Assembly: GCA_000720375.1 (NCBI GenBank)
Contig: JOAA01000033.1
Coordinates: 33,166 to 97,165 of the forward strand
Length of the DNA: 64,000 nt
DNA from: Rhodococcus rhodnii
GTDB lineage: Bacteria; Actinomycetota; Actinomycetes; Mycobacteriales; Pseudonocardiaceae
Reading direction: 5' to 3'
Below the pieces are notes generated by a model, which worked only from the letters and a program-made list of their open reading frames with translations, was not told the origin of the DNA and made no database searches. Positions within the stretch are counted from its first letter, which is position 1. Every line of letters starts with the position of its first letter. The position numbers and the translations under genes were made by a program. This document shows, piece by piece, positions 9,363-18,534 of this stretch.

Positions 9363-10108
9363 TGTCCGACGCGGCACTCATGCTCGGCCGCAACTTGCGG
9401 CACACCATGCGCAATCCGACGACGCTGTTCGGGTCGCTGATGGTGCCGATCCTGCTGCTGCTGATCTTCGTGTACATCTTCGGTGGCGCCTTCAGCGTCG
9501 GCGTCGAGTACATCGACTACATCACGCCCGGCACCATCGTGCTGACGATGGGATACGGCGTCGCGTCGACCGCGATCGGCGTCGCCAACGACATGACGGC
9601 AGGCATCATCGCGCGGTTTCGGACGATGGCGATCAGCCGTACCGCTGTGCTGACAGGGCACGTGTTCGGCAGTGTGCTGCGCACGGTGGTGTGCGTCGCG
9701 TTGGTCATCGGAGTCACGTTGATGATGGGATTCCGGCCGACCGCTGACTTCGTGCAGTGGCTCGCGGTCGCGGGTTTGATTGTCTTGCTGGCCATCGCGA
9801 TCACGTGGTTGACCGTCGCGTTCGGACTGGCGGCCAAGACTCCGGAGGGGGCGAACTTCCTTACCTTCCCCTTGGTGTTCCTGCCGTTCGTCAGCAGTGC
9901 GTTCGCCCCGACACAGACGATGCCTGGCGGAGTACGGTGGTTCACCGACAACCAGCCGTTCACGCCGGTCATCGAGACGCTGCGCGGACTGCTGACCGGC
10001 ACACCGATCGGCAACAGCGGGATCTTCGCGGTCGGCTGGTGTGTCGTGCTCGGACTGGGCGGCTATCTCTGGGCACGTGCGCTGTTCAACCGCGATCCGG
10101 TGCGGTGA
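9359..10108 (+). CDS. ABC-2 type permease, DrrB-like
   Basis: A 249-residue membrane protein with about six hydrophobic segments (for example around residues 22-45, 55-75, 100-125, 135-160 and 165-185), typical of ABC-2 exporter permeases. It pairs with the preceding ATPase, whose stop it overlaps. Its 3' end overlaps the end of the convergent regulator gene by 46 bp, so the two transcripts collide there. No terminator hairpin is visible between them. Confidence 0.92.
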   Translation: MMSDAALMLGRNLRHTMRNPTTLFGSLMVPILLLLIFVYIFGGAFSVGVEYIDYITPGTIVLTMGYGVASTAIGVANDMTAGIIARFRTMAISRTAVLTGHVFGSVLRTVVCVALVIGVTLMMGFRPTADFVQWLAVAGLIVLLAIAITWLTVAFGLAAKTPEGANFLTFPLVFLPFVSSAFAPTQTMPGGVRWFTDNQPFTPVIETLRGLLTGTPIGNSGIFAVGWCVVLGLGGYLWARALFNRDPVR

Positions 10109-13100
10109 TCCAAGGCCGCCAACGCGGCGACGACCAGACCGTCGTTATCGAGTTCGGCGTACGTCGACTGCGCGTCGGCGTACGCCTGCCCATCGGCTTT
10201 CTCAGCGACGGCACGGATTCGTGCGGGCGCCATGGTCGGCTGAAAACCGCGTGAGAAACGGAAAGCCTCCGCCAACGCGATCATTCTCGCGCCGGACTGC
10301 GTCTGCCCGTTGGCGATGTCCGCCACCGCGATCGCGACCAGCACCGAGCCATAGCAGGGGAACATCGGTACGGAGGGGCCGTGGGCCAGGATGTCGGCAA
10401 GCACGCCCGGCAGCCGCTTGGTGATGTCGGCGACCATCTCGAGACGTCCGTGGTGGGCGTGGGCGATGAGGCTGGTCGCCTGGACCTCCAGAAACCAGGC
10501 TTCCTGACTGGCTTGGTCGACGCCGAAAGCCGGGTCGTCGATGGTGGTCATCCGGTCGGTCACGCGCCGCCATGACCGCAGCCCGGCCTCAATCTGTCCA
10601 CGGGCGAGCATGAGCTCGGTGCGCATGGCCAGCCCGACCACGTCCTCGACGCCCGGGTTCGTGGCTTCCTCGATCCACCGCTCGGCCGCGTCGAGATCAC
10701 CGATCTGCAGGCAGGCCATGGACAACGCCCACCGCCCGCGAATCGAACCCGAGATCGCCCCGAGTTCTGTCAGCAGCGACAACGTGGCCGCCAGGTGCCG
10801 CAGCGCCCGCTCACCCTGCTCGGTCTCAAGGGAGAGTTCACCGATACGGGAGTGAGCCACGGCAGTCATCAGCGGGCCCCGTAGCGCTGTGGCCGCTTCG
10901 AGCATTCGCTCGGCTGATGCCAGCGCAGCCGTGAGATTCCCGGCCCGCTGATGGCGGAAACTCTCGACCCCGTTGTTCAGCCACACCAGCATTGGTTCTT
11001 GGCTGGGCGGTGAGTCGTCGCGCACGGCCGCCTGGACAGCTCCGGCGACGGTGGCCGTCGATCCTGGCGGCAGACGGCGCAGGACGACCATCGACCTTGT
11101 CGCGTGTGGACCCTCGACGAGGTAGGTGAAGACGGCGCACACTGCGGCCGCCATCCGGATGATGTCGACATGGGCGGGTTCCGGCCGGGAATGCGACAGG
11201 ATCCACTCGGCCTGCGAGGTCAGCCATGCCAGCCGGGCGAGATTGGACTCCACGAGCGCGAGCGTGCCAAGGATGGACGTGGTCGCCGCAGCGGTCACGC
11301 TGTCGTGAAGGTCCAGCGCGTGCCGCAGCGCCAAGTTGAGGTTGTCCTGCTCCGCGCGGATCAGGTGCGCGAACTGGATGGGGTCGTCGCCGAACAGCGA
11401 ATCGTGATGCGCGATCCCGAACGCCCGCGCCCATTCGACGAAACGCCTGGTCACCTTCTCGGTTTCACCGGGTTCCCTGCGGGCGACGCTGAATTCGCGG
11501 ACCGTCTCCAGCATCCGGTATCTCGTGCCGGACGGCGTGTCGGTGACCTTCAACAGGGATTGCTGGGTCAATGAGGTGAGGACGTCCAGTGCGTCGCCGG
11601 TTTCCAGCATGTGCTCGGCCGCGGTCGCGGTGAACCCGCCAGGGAAGATCGACAACGCCCGCATCGCGGCCTGGCCGGCCTGATCGAGCAGGTTCCAGCT
11701 CCAGTCGATCACGGCCTGCAGCGTGCGGTGTCGCTCAGGCGCGTCCCTGGCACCGCCACGCAGCAAGGCGAAGCGGTCGTCCAGCCGTGTGGCGATGTCG
11801 GCGATCGACATGACCGCGACCCGCGCGGCCGCCAGTTCCAGCGCGAGCGGCAATCCGTCCAGTTTGCGGCAGACGTCCTCGACCGCGGCGGGCGTCAAGT
11901 CCACAGTAGAGCGTGCGGCTCGGGCGCGGCTGACGAACAGTTCGATGCTCGCCGAGAGGCTGAGCTCCGGAAGGTGGTAGACGGATTCCGACGAGATGCC
12001 CAGCGGCGCCCGGCTGGTGGTGAGCACGCGCAAGTCGTCGCGCACGGAGACCAGAGCCTGGGCGAGGTCGGCGGCGCCGTGGACAACGTGCTCGCAGTTG
12101 TCGAGCACCAGCAGCGTCGGGCCGTGCCCGAGGGCGTTGACGATGCCGTTGAACAACTCCGCAGCAGCTCCGCCGATGCCCAAGGCCGACGCGACCGCGC
12201 CGATGACCTCCTCGTCGGTCGCGATACCTGCCAAGGGGACAAGGTGGACGGCATGCTGCATTGCCTGGCGGCTGACCGCGTAGGCGAGACGAGTTTTGCC
12301 CAGTCCTCCTGAACCGACGATGGACGTGACCCGGGAATCTCCGATCATGCTGGTCACCGCGGCGATGTCGGCGTCCCGGCCGACCAGCGGATTCGGTTCG
12401 ACAGGCACACCCGACCGGACTGGCAGCGAGCCTTGCAGCAGTTGCTGGTGCATGTCCTGCAGGCTGCGTCCCGGGTCGGTACCCAGTTCGTCGCGCAGCG
12501 AACGCCGGTAGGTCTCGTACCGAGTGATGGCCGCCGACGGTCCAGCTGTGGCCGACTCACAACGCAGCAGTTCCAGCAGCACTTCCTCGTCACGAGGCCG
12601 CTCGTGAAACACCTCGGCAAGCGGCTCGACGGCCTCGTCGTGACGTCCCAGCCGCGACAACGCCATCGCGCGAACACGAACCAGCGAACGGTATGCGCTC
12701 ATCCGCTCGGCCCGTAGTGTCGACAGTGGATCGATGAGCTCGGCATCTCGCTGAGCACCGTCCCAATGCGCAAGCCCGGCTTCGGCGTGGTCAAACGCAG
12801 CAGCGTGATCGCGTTCCCGGTAGCACTGGGCGCTCGCGGCCGCGCTGAGCAGCACGGCGGAAGCGTCGACCTGGTCTTCGGTCAATGACAGCCGGTAGCC
12901 GGTCGGCGTGCTCGTGATCAGGTCACTGCCCAGCTGGGAGCGGGCGCGCGAGACCAGGATCTGCAGCGCCTTGGCCGGCTTCTCCGGCTGCTCGTCCGGC
13001 CACAGCTCGTCCACCAGGCGCGACGCACTGCACCCGGTCCGCAGATCGCTCGCCAGGGCGGCGAAGAGGTTGCGCATCCGCGGCCCGGCGATCTCTTTGC

Positions 13101-13143
13101 CGCGGTAGGACACCCGCGACAACAGGATCAGATCGACGGCCAC
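10063..13143 (-). CDS. SARP/AfsR-family transcriptional regulator (wHTH-BTAD-NB-ARC-TPR)
   Basis: A 1026-residue regulator starting at GTG 13143. Residues 1 to about 90 form an OmpR-like winged helix (KALQILVSRARSQLG), about 95-245 the bacterial transcriptional activator domain, and about 250-540 an NB-ARC ATPase with Walker A GSGGLGKT and Walker B LLVLDNCEHV. The C-terminal half is helical, TPR-like. Large SARPs of this layout activate natural-product clusters, with ATP binding as a switch. It is the only pathway-type regulator in region 1 and probably controls the isoprenoid, P450 and exporter genes; the 11-bp direct repeats at 8331 are a plausible target. It runs convergent to, and overlaps, the exporter permease. 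Confidence 0.92.
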   Translation of the reverse strand: MAVDLILLSRVSYRGKEIAGPRMRNLFAALASDLRTGCSASRLVDELWPDEQPEKPAKALQILVSRARSQLGSDLITSTPTGYRLSLTEDQVDASAVLLSAAASAQCYRERDHAAAFDHAEAGLAHWDGAQRDAELIDPLSTLRAERMSAYRSLVRVRAMALSRLGRHDEAVEPLAEVFHERPRDEEVLLELLRCESATAGPSAAITRYETYRRSLRDELGTDPGRSLQDMHQQLLQGSLPVRSGVPVEPNPLVGRDADIAAVTSMIGDSRVTSIVGSGGLGKTRLAYAVSRQAMQHAVHLVPLAGIATDEEVIGAVASALGIGGAAAELFNGIVNALGHGPTLLVLDNCEHVVHGAADLAQALVSVRDDLRVLTTSRAPLGISSESVYHLPELSLSASIELFVSRARAARSTVDLTPAAVEDVCRKLDGLPLALELAAARVAVMSIADIATRLDDRFALLRGGARDAPERHRTLQAVIDWSWNLLDQAGQAAMRALSIFPGGFTATAAEHMLETGDALDVLTSLTQQSLLKVTDTPSGTRYRMLETVREFSVARREPGETEKVTRRFVEWARAFGIAHHDSLFGDDPIQFAHLIRAEQDNLNLALRHALDLHDSVTAAATTSILGTLALVESNLARLAWLTSQAEWILSHSRPEPAHVDIIRMAAAVCAVFTYLVEGPHATRSMVVLRRLPPGSTATVAGAVQAAVRDDSPPSQEPMLVWLNNGVESFRHQRAGNLTAALASAERMLEAATALRGPLMTAVAHSRIGELSLETEQGERALRHLAATLSLLTELGAISGSIRGRWALSMACLQIGDLDAAERWIEEATNPGVEDVVGLAMRTELMLARGQIEAGLRSWRRVTDRMTTIDDPAFGVDQASQEAWFLEVQATSLIAHAHHGRLEMVADITKRLPGVLADILAHGPSVPMFPCYGSVLVAIAVADIANGQTQSGARMIALAEAFRFSRGFQPTMAPARIRAVAEKADGQAYADAQSTYAELDNDGLVVAALAALDHRTGSRLNSARAQR

Positions 13144-13270
13144 CAGGCAAGCGTAGTTGCAGCCGCGTCAATCCGGAGACTGGTCCGTCCCGGCGAAAGT
13201 CGTGTGTATCAAATGGCCCTGCCGTCGCATCCGTTTAGGCGACCCATTCCTGGACCGCGGGGAGAGATCC

Positions 13271-14515
13271 ATGACCACACGAAAGCTCAGAGCGGGGGCG
13301 CTCGCCCTCGTCACGGCGGCATTACTCGCTGGTGCCGCGTCCCTCGGCGGCGCTGATCCGGCGCCGGCCAGCCCGGCCACCGCTCCGCACTTGGCGCCTG
13401 TTTGGACGAGCCACTTCGGCAGCGGCAAGTACCAGGCGTCGCCGGTGGTGGCGGGCAACTTCGTCTACGTCGGCGACGAGAACGGATACCTCACGAAGTT
13501 TCCGCTCAGGACCGGCACGGCCTCGACGGCGACCCCGCCCACGTTCGTCGCGACCTGGTCGACCAACGAGTGCTTCAACAGCATCTTCTCGAAGCCTGCC
13601 ATAGGGAACTCCACGGTGTACGTCGCCACGATCGCCGGTTATGTCTGTGCGTTCGAGGACACGATGAGCCCGGACCCGGATCTCAAGTGGCGTCAGCTCA
13701 TGCCGAGTGGCGGCTGGGCCAACGGGCCTGTGCTGGTCGGCGACACGATTTACGTCTCCGGCCACAACGGCGACATCCTGGCCTTGAACGCGGAAACGGG
13801 CACGCCGCGGTGGCGGACGAACGTCGGCGGGACCAACGCCCAGAACCCCCTGCTCGGCTCGCCGATCGTGCTGGGCGGCAAGGTCTACGTCGGCACGTCC
13901 GACGGACGCGTCATGGCCGTGACTCCGCCGACGGGCGGTGCACCGGCGACCGTCACCGAGTTGGAGAAGTTCACCGGCGGCCGGATCAGCGACACGCTCG
14001 CCACGGACGGCGTCCACCTGTACGCCGCGGTCAACTACGTGACATCGCCGAGCGTGGGCAGGGTCCACGCGGTGTCGCTGACGACCTCTGGCGTCGTCCG
14101 GTGGGACCGTGACACTGGCCTTGACCCGACCTACAGCGGGCGGATGCAGGCCCCTGCCGTTGCCGACGGCATTGTCTACGTCCCGACCAAGGTCAACGTC
14201 GTCTACTACGACAGCGAGACCGGAGCCAGGACAGCGCTCGCCGATGCTGGTGACAACCAGCCGACCACGCCAACCGTCGTCAACGGCGTCGCCTACGTGG
14301 GTGGTCTGCAAGCCAGCGGTGGGGCGAGCGGAGCATTGCAGGCGTTCGACGCGAAGACCGGCGTGACGCTGTACTACTCGCACACGCCCACGGTCGCCTA
14401 CACCAGCCCGGCGGTCGCGCCCAACGGCATGGTGCTGCTCGGCGGCGGAAACTCGGGGCAGGGTGCAGGCGTCGTGTGGGCGTACGCGCCACACAGCCCG
14501 ACACACAACAGATAA
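13271..14515 (+). CDS. Secreted PQQ-type beta-propeller protein
   Basis: A 414-residue protein with a clear Sec signal peptide: an Arg/Lys N-region, a hydrophobic core near residues 10-25 and an Ala-rich cleavage region. The mature part has repeated beta-propeller blades with YVGDENG, YVATIAG, YVSGHNGDILALNAETG and YVGTSDGRVMAV, as in PQQ-like repeat proteins. The usual dehydrogenase active-site residues cannot be recognised, so it may be a structural or binding propeller rather than a PQQ enzyme. ATG 13271 follows GGGGAGAG. A hairpin directly after the stop (14527-14551) is a likely terminator. The upstream 127 bp are shared with the divergent SARP gene. Confidence 0.82.
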   Translation: MTTRKLRAGALALVTAALLAGAASLGGADPAPASPATAPHLAPVWTSHFGSGKYQASPVVAGNFVYVGDENGYLTKFPLRTGTASTATPPTFVATWSTNECFNSIFSKPAIGNSTVYVATIAGYVCAFEDTMSPDPDLKWRQLMPSGGWANGPVLVGDTIYVSGHNGDILALNAETGTPRWRTNVGGTNAQNPLLGSPIVLGGKVYVGTSDGRVMAVTPPTGGAPATVTELEKFTGGRISDTLATDGVHLYAAVNYVTSPSVGRVHAVSLTTSGVVRWDRDTGLDPTYSGRMQAPAVADGIVYVPTKVNVVYYDSETGARTALADAGDNQPTTPTVVNGVAYVGGLQASGGASGALQAFDAKTGVTLYYSHTPTVAYTSPAVAPNGMVLLGGGNSGQGAGVVWAYAPHSPTHNR

Positions 14516-14526
14516 CCTCGCGAATC

Positions 14527-14551
14527 GGGCGCCGCACGGGATGCGGCGCCC
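14527..14551 (+). terminator. Hairpin terminator after the beta-propeller gene
   Basis: GGGCGCCGCA (14527-14536) pairs perfectly with TGCGGCGCCC (14542-14551) around a 5-nt loop, 11 bp after the stop codon. There is no T-run. Confidence 0.6.
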
Positions 14552-14608
14552 ATCGGCGTGGACGAGAAAACAATTCGCCGTCAACATTCCGGGATCAGCA
14601 TTCGTCGC

Positions 14609-14933
14609 ATGCAGACAGACATGCCACGCCGGGCTTTCATCGGCACGTCGGCCGCCGCGGTCGCGGCCGTGTCACTGTCCGGGCAAGCCACAGCGGCCCC
14701 GGAAGCCGACTCGGCGATCCGGCCGTTCACGGTGGCCGTTCCGCAGGGACAACTCAATGACCTGCGCCGCAGACTGAACGCGACGCGGTGGCCGTTCAAG
14801 GAGACTGTGCAGGACCAGTCACTACGCGGCATGGGAGGAGCCGGAGCTGTTCAGCAGGGAGATCCCGGGCCGCGTTCCGTCCACTTCGAAAGAAGTAGGG
14901 TCGTGCCCTACTTGCGGCCGAGCGACGCCATGA
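14609..14933 (+). pseudogene. Epoxide hydrolase remnant, middle deleted and frameshifted
   Basis: From ATG 14609 the frame encodes a Tat-type signal (PRRAFIGTS) and the start of an epoxide hydrolase N-terminal domain (FTVAVPQGQLNDLRRRL, then TRWP and KETVQDQS). At about 14818 the similarity stops. In another frame, the very end of the same family follows from 14820: HYAAWEEPELFSREI, normally found about 300 residues later around the catalytic His. The central hydrolase domain, including the nucleophile Asp, is therefore missing and the junction is out of frame. In the fragment frame a stop occurs at 14931-14933, inside the end of the convergent hydratase gene. It cannot encode an active enzyme. 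Confidence 0.82.
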
Positions 14934-15642
14934 ACTCGACCAGGAAGTCGCGTGTGGACTCCGAAGCCCAGATGTCGGTCACGGCGGGATCGTCGAGCGC
15001 GCGCAACGACTCGATGCGGTGCACCGCCGGTTGCTGAACCTGCTTCTTGCTCAGCGCATAGACTTCTGACCGAACCGTGGCGAGTTTCTCCGCTTGGGCA
15101 AGCGCGGCAGCCATCAGCTCTTCGGGGATGACGGCCCGGTCGACCAGGCCGATGGCGACCGCTTCGGCCGGGCCGATCGTCTTGGCTGTCAGGACAAGCG
15201 ACGAGACCGCGGCGCACGCGTGCCGCATGATCTCCAGTGGCACGGTCGGAAACGGCACTCCAGCGGCCAGTTCGGTGAGCCCGATCGTGCCGCCCGACAT
15301 CAGCGCCACATCCGCGGCCGCGGCGAGGACACATCCACCGGCCAGCGCGTGTCCGTTGACCGCGGCGACTGTCGGTTTGGGGTGCGTGAACCAGGCGAAC
15401 GCCGCGGTGCTGAGCGCCGGGATGAAGTCCCGGGCGTAACCGGCGCCGCCGTCGATGATCCGCTTGAGGTCCACACCCGCCGAGAAGCACCTGCCTGCGC
15501 CGGTCAGCACCACCGCACGGGCGTCGGCGACCTGTGCCAACGCGTTCGGCAACTCGGTCAGGATCTCCAGGTCCAGCGCGTTCACCGGGCCGTGGCTCAG
15601 CGACAGGATCGCCACGCCGTCGTGGTCAGTCACCTCGATCAT
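14908..15642 (-). CDS. Enoyl-CoA hydratase/isomerase family protein
   Basis: A 244-residue crotonase-fold protein. The oxyanion-hole segments are visible as GRCFSAGVDLKR and HALAGGCVLAAAADVA. At the first catalytic Glu position it has GLTELAAGVPFP, giving one Glu; the second catalytic Glu of true hydratases is not obvious, so an isomerase or other crotonase reaction on an acyl-CoA is possible. Length is normal for the family. Its 3' end overlaps the tail of the epoxide-hydrolase remnant. No operon partner is evident on its strand. Confidence 0.9.
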   Translation of the reverse strand: MIEVTDHDGVAILSLSHGPVNALDLEILTELPNALAQVADARAVVLTGAGRCFSAGVDLKRIIDGGAGYARDFIPALSTAAFAWFTHPKPTVAAVNGHALAGGCVLAAAADVALMSGGTIGLTELAAGVPFPTVPLEIMRHACAAVSSLVLTAKTIGPAEAVAIGLVDRAVIPEELMAAALAQAEKLATVRSEVYALSKKQVQQPAVHRIESLRALDDPAVTDIWASESTRDFLVEFMASLGRK

Positions 15643-15703
15643 TCACCCATCCTGGCGCAGGCGGCCTCGGCGTGTGTGTGAGTCGCGCTTCATACTGATC
15701 GAC

Positions 15704-15994
15704 ATGACCCGGCAGCCTCGCCTCGAGATCGAGTACTGCACCCAGTGCCGCTGGCTATTGCGCGCGGGGTGGACCGCACAGGAACTGCTGACCACCTTCA
15801 CCGTCGAACTCGGCGAGGTCGCGCTGATCCCTGGGACGGGCGGCGTCTTCGACGTCCGGCTCGAGGGTGAGACGCTGTGGTCGCGTGCCCAGCAGGGCGG
15901 TTTCCCTGAGCTGGCCGAGCTCAAGCGCCTGGTGCGGGATCGGATCGCCCCCGACAGGGACCTCGGGCACACGGACCGGCGTACGTCCTCCTGA
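15704..15994 (+). CDS. Rdx family protein (SelT/SelW/SelH-like), CxxC
   Basis: A 96-residue protein of the bacterial Rdx family. The redox motif CTQC follows IEY at the N-terminus, as in SelW-like proteins where one position may be selenocysteine; here both are Cys. The TFTVELGEVALIPG strand and the GGFPEL segment are typical. It has a thioredoxin-like fold of unknown substrate. ATG 15704 was chosen since the family begins just before the CxxC and the longer upstream frame has no similarity. The next gene downstream is a broken Lrp/AsnC regulator, 4 bp away. Confidence 0.85.
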   Translation: MTRQPRLEIEYCTQCRWLLRAGWTAQELLTTFTVELGEVALIPGTGGVFDVRLEGETLWSRAQQGGFPELAELKRLVRDRIAPDRDLGHTDRRTSS

Positions 15995-15998
15995 CCGT

Positions 15999-16351
15999 AT
16001 GTTGAAGGCGATCACGCCTGTGACGATCAAGACCAGGCTGACCAACCAGGAGCTCGCGGACCGGGTCGGGCTGACGATCACCGCGTTCGTCCGCATCCGG
16101 CTGGAGTCGCATTCGGTCGACGTGGTCGACAGGGTCGAGCAGCGGTTCCGCGAGATCGACGACATCGTCGAGGTCTACCTGATGGCAGGCGACACCTGCT
16201 CAGGGTGGTGGTGGACAGCTTCCCGGGCTACGAGGACCTGCTGCGAACCAAGATCCGGACGATCCCGTCGCTGGCGTCGATCGACACGTCCTTCGCGTTC
16301 GGCACGCCGAAGCTGCGCTCACCGCTGCCGTTGAAGGGCAAGCGTCGCTAG
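15999..16351 (+). pseudogene. Lrp/AsnC-family regulator remnant with deletion and frameshift
   Basis: From ATG 15999 the frame reads RLTNQELADRVGL, the start of the Lrp/AsnC helix-turn-helix. It then jumps directly to ITAFVRIRLESH, the start of the RAM ligand domain, so the recognition helix and linker (about 40 residues) are missing in frame. After GDT near 16196 the frame is broken. In the next frame the rest of the RAM domain continues (LLRVVVDSFPGYEDLL, then IRTIPSLASIDTSF) to TAG 16349-16351. With two lesions it cannot be a working regulator. It sits between the Rdx gene and the squalene-cyclase-like gene, 9 bp before the latter. Confidence 0.82.
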
Positions 16352-16360
16352 GGTCGCGGC

Positions 16361-17320
16361 ATGGGGATTGAGGACGTGCACGCCTGGCTTCGCGATTCCG
16401 ATCCGGCATTACGGTGGCAGGTCGAGCGTGACCTGATCGGTGAACCGGCCGAGGTGTGGGAGGCGACGCGGGCACGGGTCGGGACCGAAGGGTTCGGTGC
16501 GCGGCTGCTGGCTTTCCAGGACGCGGACGGCCAATGGGCGGGTGGTGCGTTCTTCCCGGCGGGTTTTGACTTCGCCACCATGGAACAAGCCGGGCAGCCC
16601 TGGACGGCGACCACGTGGACGCTGAACTCCCTGCGGGAATGGGGGCTTGATCCCGCGGTTCTCAAGGGCACGGCCGACCTGATCGCCCAGAACAGCCGCT
16701 GGGAGTACGACGACCTGCCGTACTGGGACGGCGAGGTGGACTGCTGCATCAACGCGTGGACGCTCGCGAACGGCCTGTGGCTCGGCGCCGACGTCACCGG
16801 CATCGTCGACTGGTTCGTGCAGCACCAACTGGCTGACGGCGGGTGGAACTGCCAATGGGTGGAAGGCTCGAAACGGTCGTCGTTCCACTCGACACTGAAC
16901 TCCCTCAAAGGATTGCTCGCGTACGACATCGCTACCGGAGGCACCTCGGACACGCGCGCCGCCCGGCGTGCGGGCGAGGAATACCTGTTGCGGCGCGGGC
17001 TTTTCCGGCGCCTGTCGACCGGTGAGCCGGTGGGGCCGTGGATCGACCACTTCGGTTACCCGTTTCGCTGGCGCTACAACGTGCTCAACGCGGCCGAGTA
17101 CTTCCGCCAGGCAGCGTTGTTCGATGGGGTCAAGCCGGATCCGCGGATGGCTGATGCGATCTCGTTGATCCGCACGGCCCGGCAGGCGGATGGCACATGG
17201 CTGCAAGCCGGCCGGCCACCGGGACAGGTGTGGTTCGAGGAGGACGTGCCCGCCGGTGAGCCGTCGAAGTGGTTGACGTTGTACGGGACGCGGGTCCTCG
17301 ACTGGTGGAGTGCTTCGTGA
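16361..17320 (+). CDS. Squalene-cyclase/prenyltransferase-like alpha-toroid protein
   Basis: A 319-residue soluble protein with repeated QW-like motifs (DADGQWAGG, LADGGWNCQW, QADGTWLQ), indicating the alpha/alpha-barrel of terpenoid cyclases and prenyltransferases. It is about half the length of squalene-hopene cyclase, and I see neither the DxDD protonation motif nor a signal peptide, so it is unlikely to be a hopene synthase. Proteins of this size are common in actinomycetes with unknown function. Its stop overlaps the GTG start of the LLM oxidoreductase (GTGA), implying coupled translation. Confidence 0.8.
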   Translation: MGIEDVHAWLRDSDPALRWQVERDLIGEPAEVWEATRARVGTEGFGARLLAFQDADGQWAGGAFFPAGFDFATMEQAGQPWTATTWTLNSLREWGLDPAVLKGTADLIAQNSRWEYDDLPYWDGEVDCCINAWTLANGLWLGADVTGIVDWFVQHQLADGGWNCQWVEGSKRSSFHSTLNSLKGLLAYDIATGGTSDTRAARRAGEEYLLRRGLFRRLSTGEPVGPWIDHFGYPFRWRYNVLNAAEYFRQAALFDGVKPDPRMADAISLIRTARQADGTWLQAGRPPGQVWFEEDVPAGEPSKWLTLYGTRVLDWWSAS

Positions 17321-18174
17321 AAATTGGCGTGAACGTCCCCAACTACGGTCCGGGCACCGATCCGGGCGTGCTGCGCGATTGGGCGCAAACCGTTGAGGGT
17401 ATGGGTTTCGACCTGCTGATGATGTCCGACCACATCGCGGTCACGCCGGACGTCGCCGAGAAGTATCCGGCGCCGTTCTACGAGCCGTTCACCACGCTTT
17501 CGTGGCTCGCCGGCGTGACTCGGCAGATCCTGCTGGGTACGACGGTATTGATCGTGCCGTACCGGCACCCGCTGCTCACCGCGCGAGCGGCCGCGAACCT
17601 GGCTGACCTCAGCGGTGGCCGGTTCATCCTCGGTGTCGGCGTTGGCTGGGCCGAGCAGGAGTTCGACGCGTTGGGGGTGCCGTTCAAGCAGCGCGGCAAG
17701 CTCACCGACGAGCACCTGCGAGCCGTGCGGACCGCGTGGCAGCAAGAGGACGACTACCGCAGCGGCCGGATCCCCATCTGGGTCGGCGGCAACAGCGCGG
17801 CCGCCGTACGGCGGTCAGTCCGGCTCGGGGATGCGTGGCATCCGTTGCGGTGCAAGGCGTCCTGGTTGGGTGAAGCCGCTGAGTGGTTGAAGTCCGTTGC
17901 GGCGCAGGAAGGCCTTCCGGTTCCCGGGCTGGCGCCGCGGATCGTGCTCCGGCCGTCTGATCAGCCGGTGACAGGCCAGGATCGACTCGCCGGCGAAGGT
18001 GACCTCGAACAGATCGTCGGAGATCTCGCGACGCTGCGGTCGCTCGGCGCTGAGGCCGTGCTGCTTGACACGTTCGGTGGCGACCCCGAGGAACTGAAGC
18101 GCCCCGAGAAGGCTTGGCGTGATCTCGCGGCGGTGGCTGCGGCCGAACCGTCATGGTCGACGCGACTTCGGTAG
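17317..18174 (+). CDS. LLM-class (luciferase-like) F420-type oxidoreductase
   Basis: A 285-residue TIM-barrel protein starting at GTG 17317 inside the previous stop. The N-terminus KIGVNVPNYG, MSDHIAV at the first barrel strands, GRFILGVGVGWAEQEF and PIWVGGNS are hallmarks of the LLM family, mostly F420-dependent in actinomycetes. Substrate unknown. It is coupled to the squalene-cyclase-like gene, so the two may act together. Its 3' end overlaps the convergent YjbR-type gene by 24 bp. Confidence 0.88.
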   Translation: MKIGVNVPNYGPGTDPGVLRDWAQTVEGMGFDLLMMSDHIAVTPDVAEKYPAPFYEPFTTLSWLAGVTRQILLGTTVLIVPYRHPLLTARAAANLADLSGGRFILGVGVGWAEQEFDALGVPFKQRGKLTDEHLRAVRTAWQQEDDYRSGRIPIWVGGNSAAAVRRSVRLGDAWHPLRCKASWLGEAAEWLKSVAAQEGLPVPGLAPRIVLRPSDQPVTGQDRLAGEGDLEQIVGDLATLRSLGAEAVLLDTFGGDPEELKRPEKAWRDLAAVAAAEPSWSTRLR

Positions 18175-18495
18175 CTTGGCCACGATCGCCTCGTACGAGG
18201 TGTCGATCAGCTCGAGCATGTCATCATCGGGCACGGTGCCGCCGATGGCGACGCGGTTCCAGCCATACCGGCCGATGTAGTCACTGATCGTGATGTCGTC
18301 GGGGTAGCGTGCCCGCCATTCGCTGGCCGCGTCGGCGTCCACACCGCATTTCAGGCCGATGGTGCCCTCGGTCAGCCCGATGAACGCGAAAGCCTTGCCG
18401 CCGACCTTGACCACGAGTTCGGCCTCGCCCCACGGATAGGTTTCCTCAGCGCCCGGCTTCGCCAAGCACTGCGCCACAACGTCGTCCACTGTCAT
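18151..18495 (-). CDS. MmcQ/YjbR-family small protein
   Basis: A 114-residue protein with the family landmarks YPWGEAELVVKVGGKAFAF near the N-terminus and RYGWNRVAIGG near the C-terminus. The family has a double-wing, possibly DNA-binding fold and no firmly known function. ATG 18495 is the only reasonable start. It is divergent from the isochorismatase gene with a 39-bp spacer. Confidence 0.85.
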   Translation of the reverse strand: MTVDDVVAQCLAKPGAEETYPWGEAELVVKVGGKAFAFIGLTEGTIGLKCGVDADAASEWRARYPDDITISDYIGRYGWNRVAIGGTVPDDDMLELIDTSYEAIVAKLPKSRRP

Positions 18496-18534
18496 GCTCG
18501 GCGAGCCTAATTGGATGCCGATAGGGTGCGTGGC

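Noticed and set aside
16361..17320. Squalene-hopene cyclase
   Set aside because: Half the expected length and no DxDD motif; only the toroid fold is supported.
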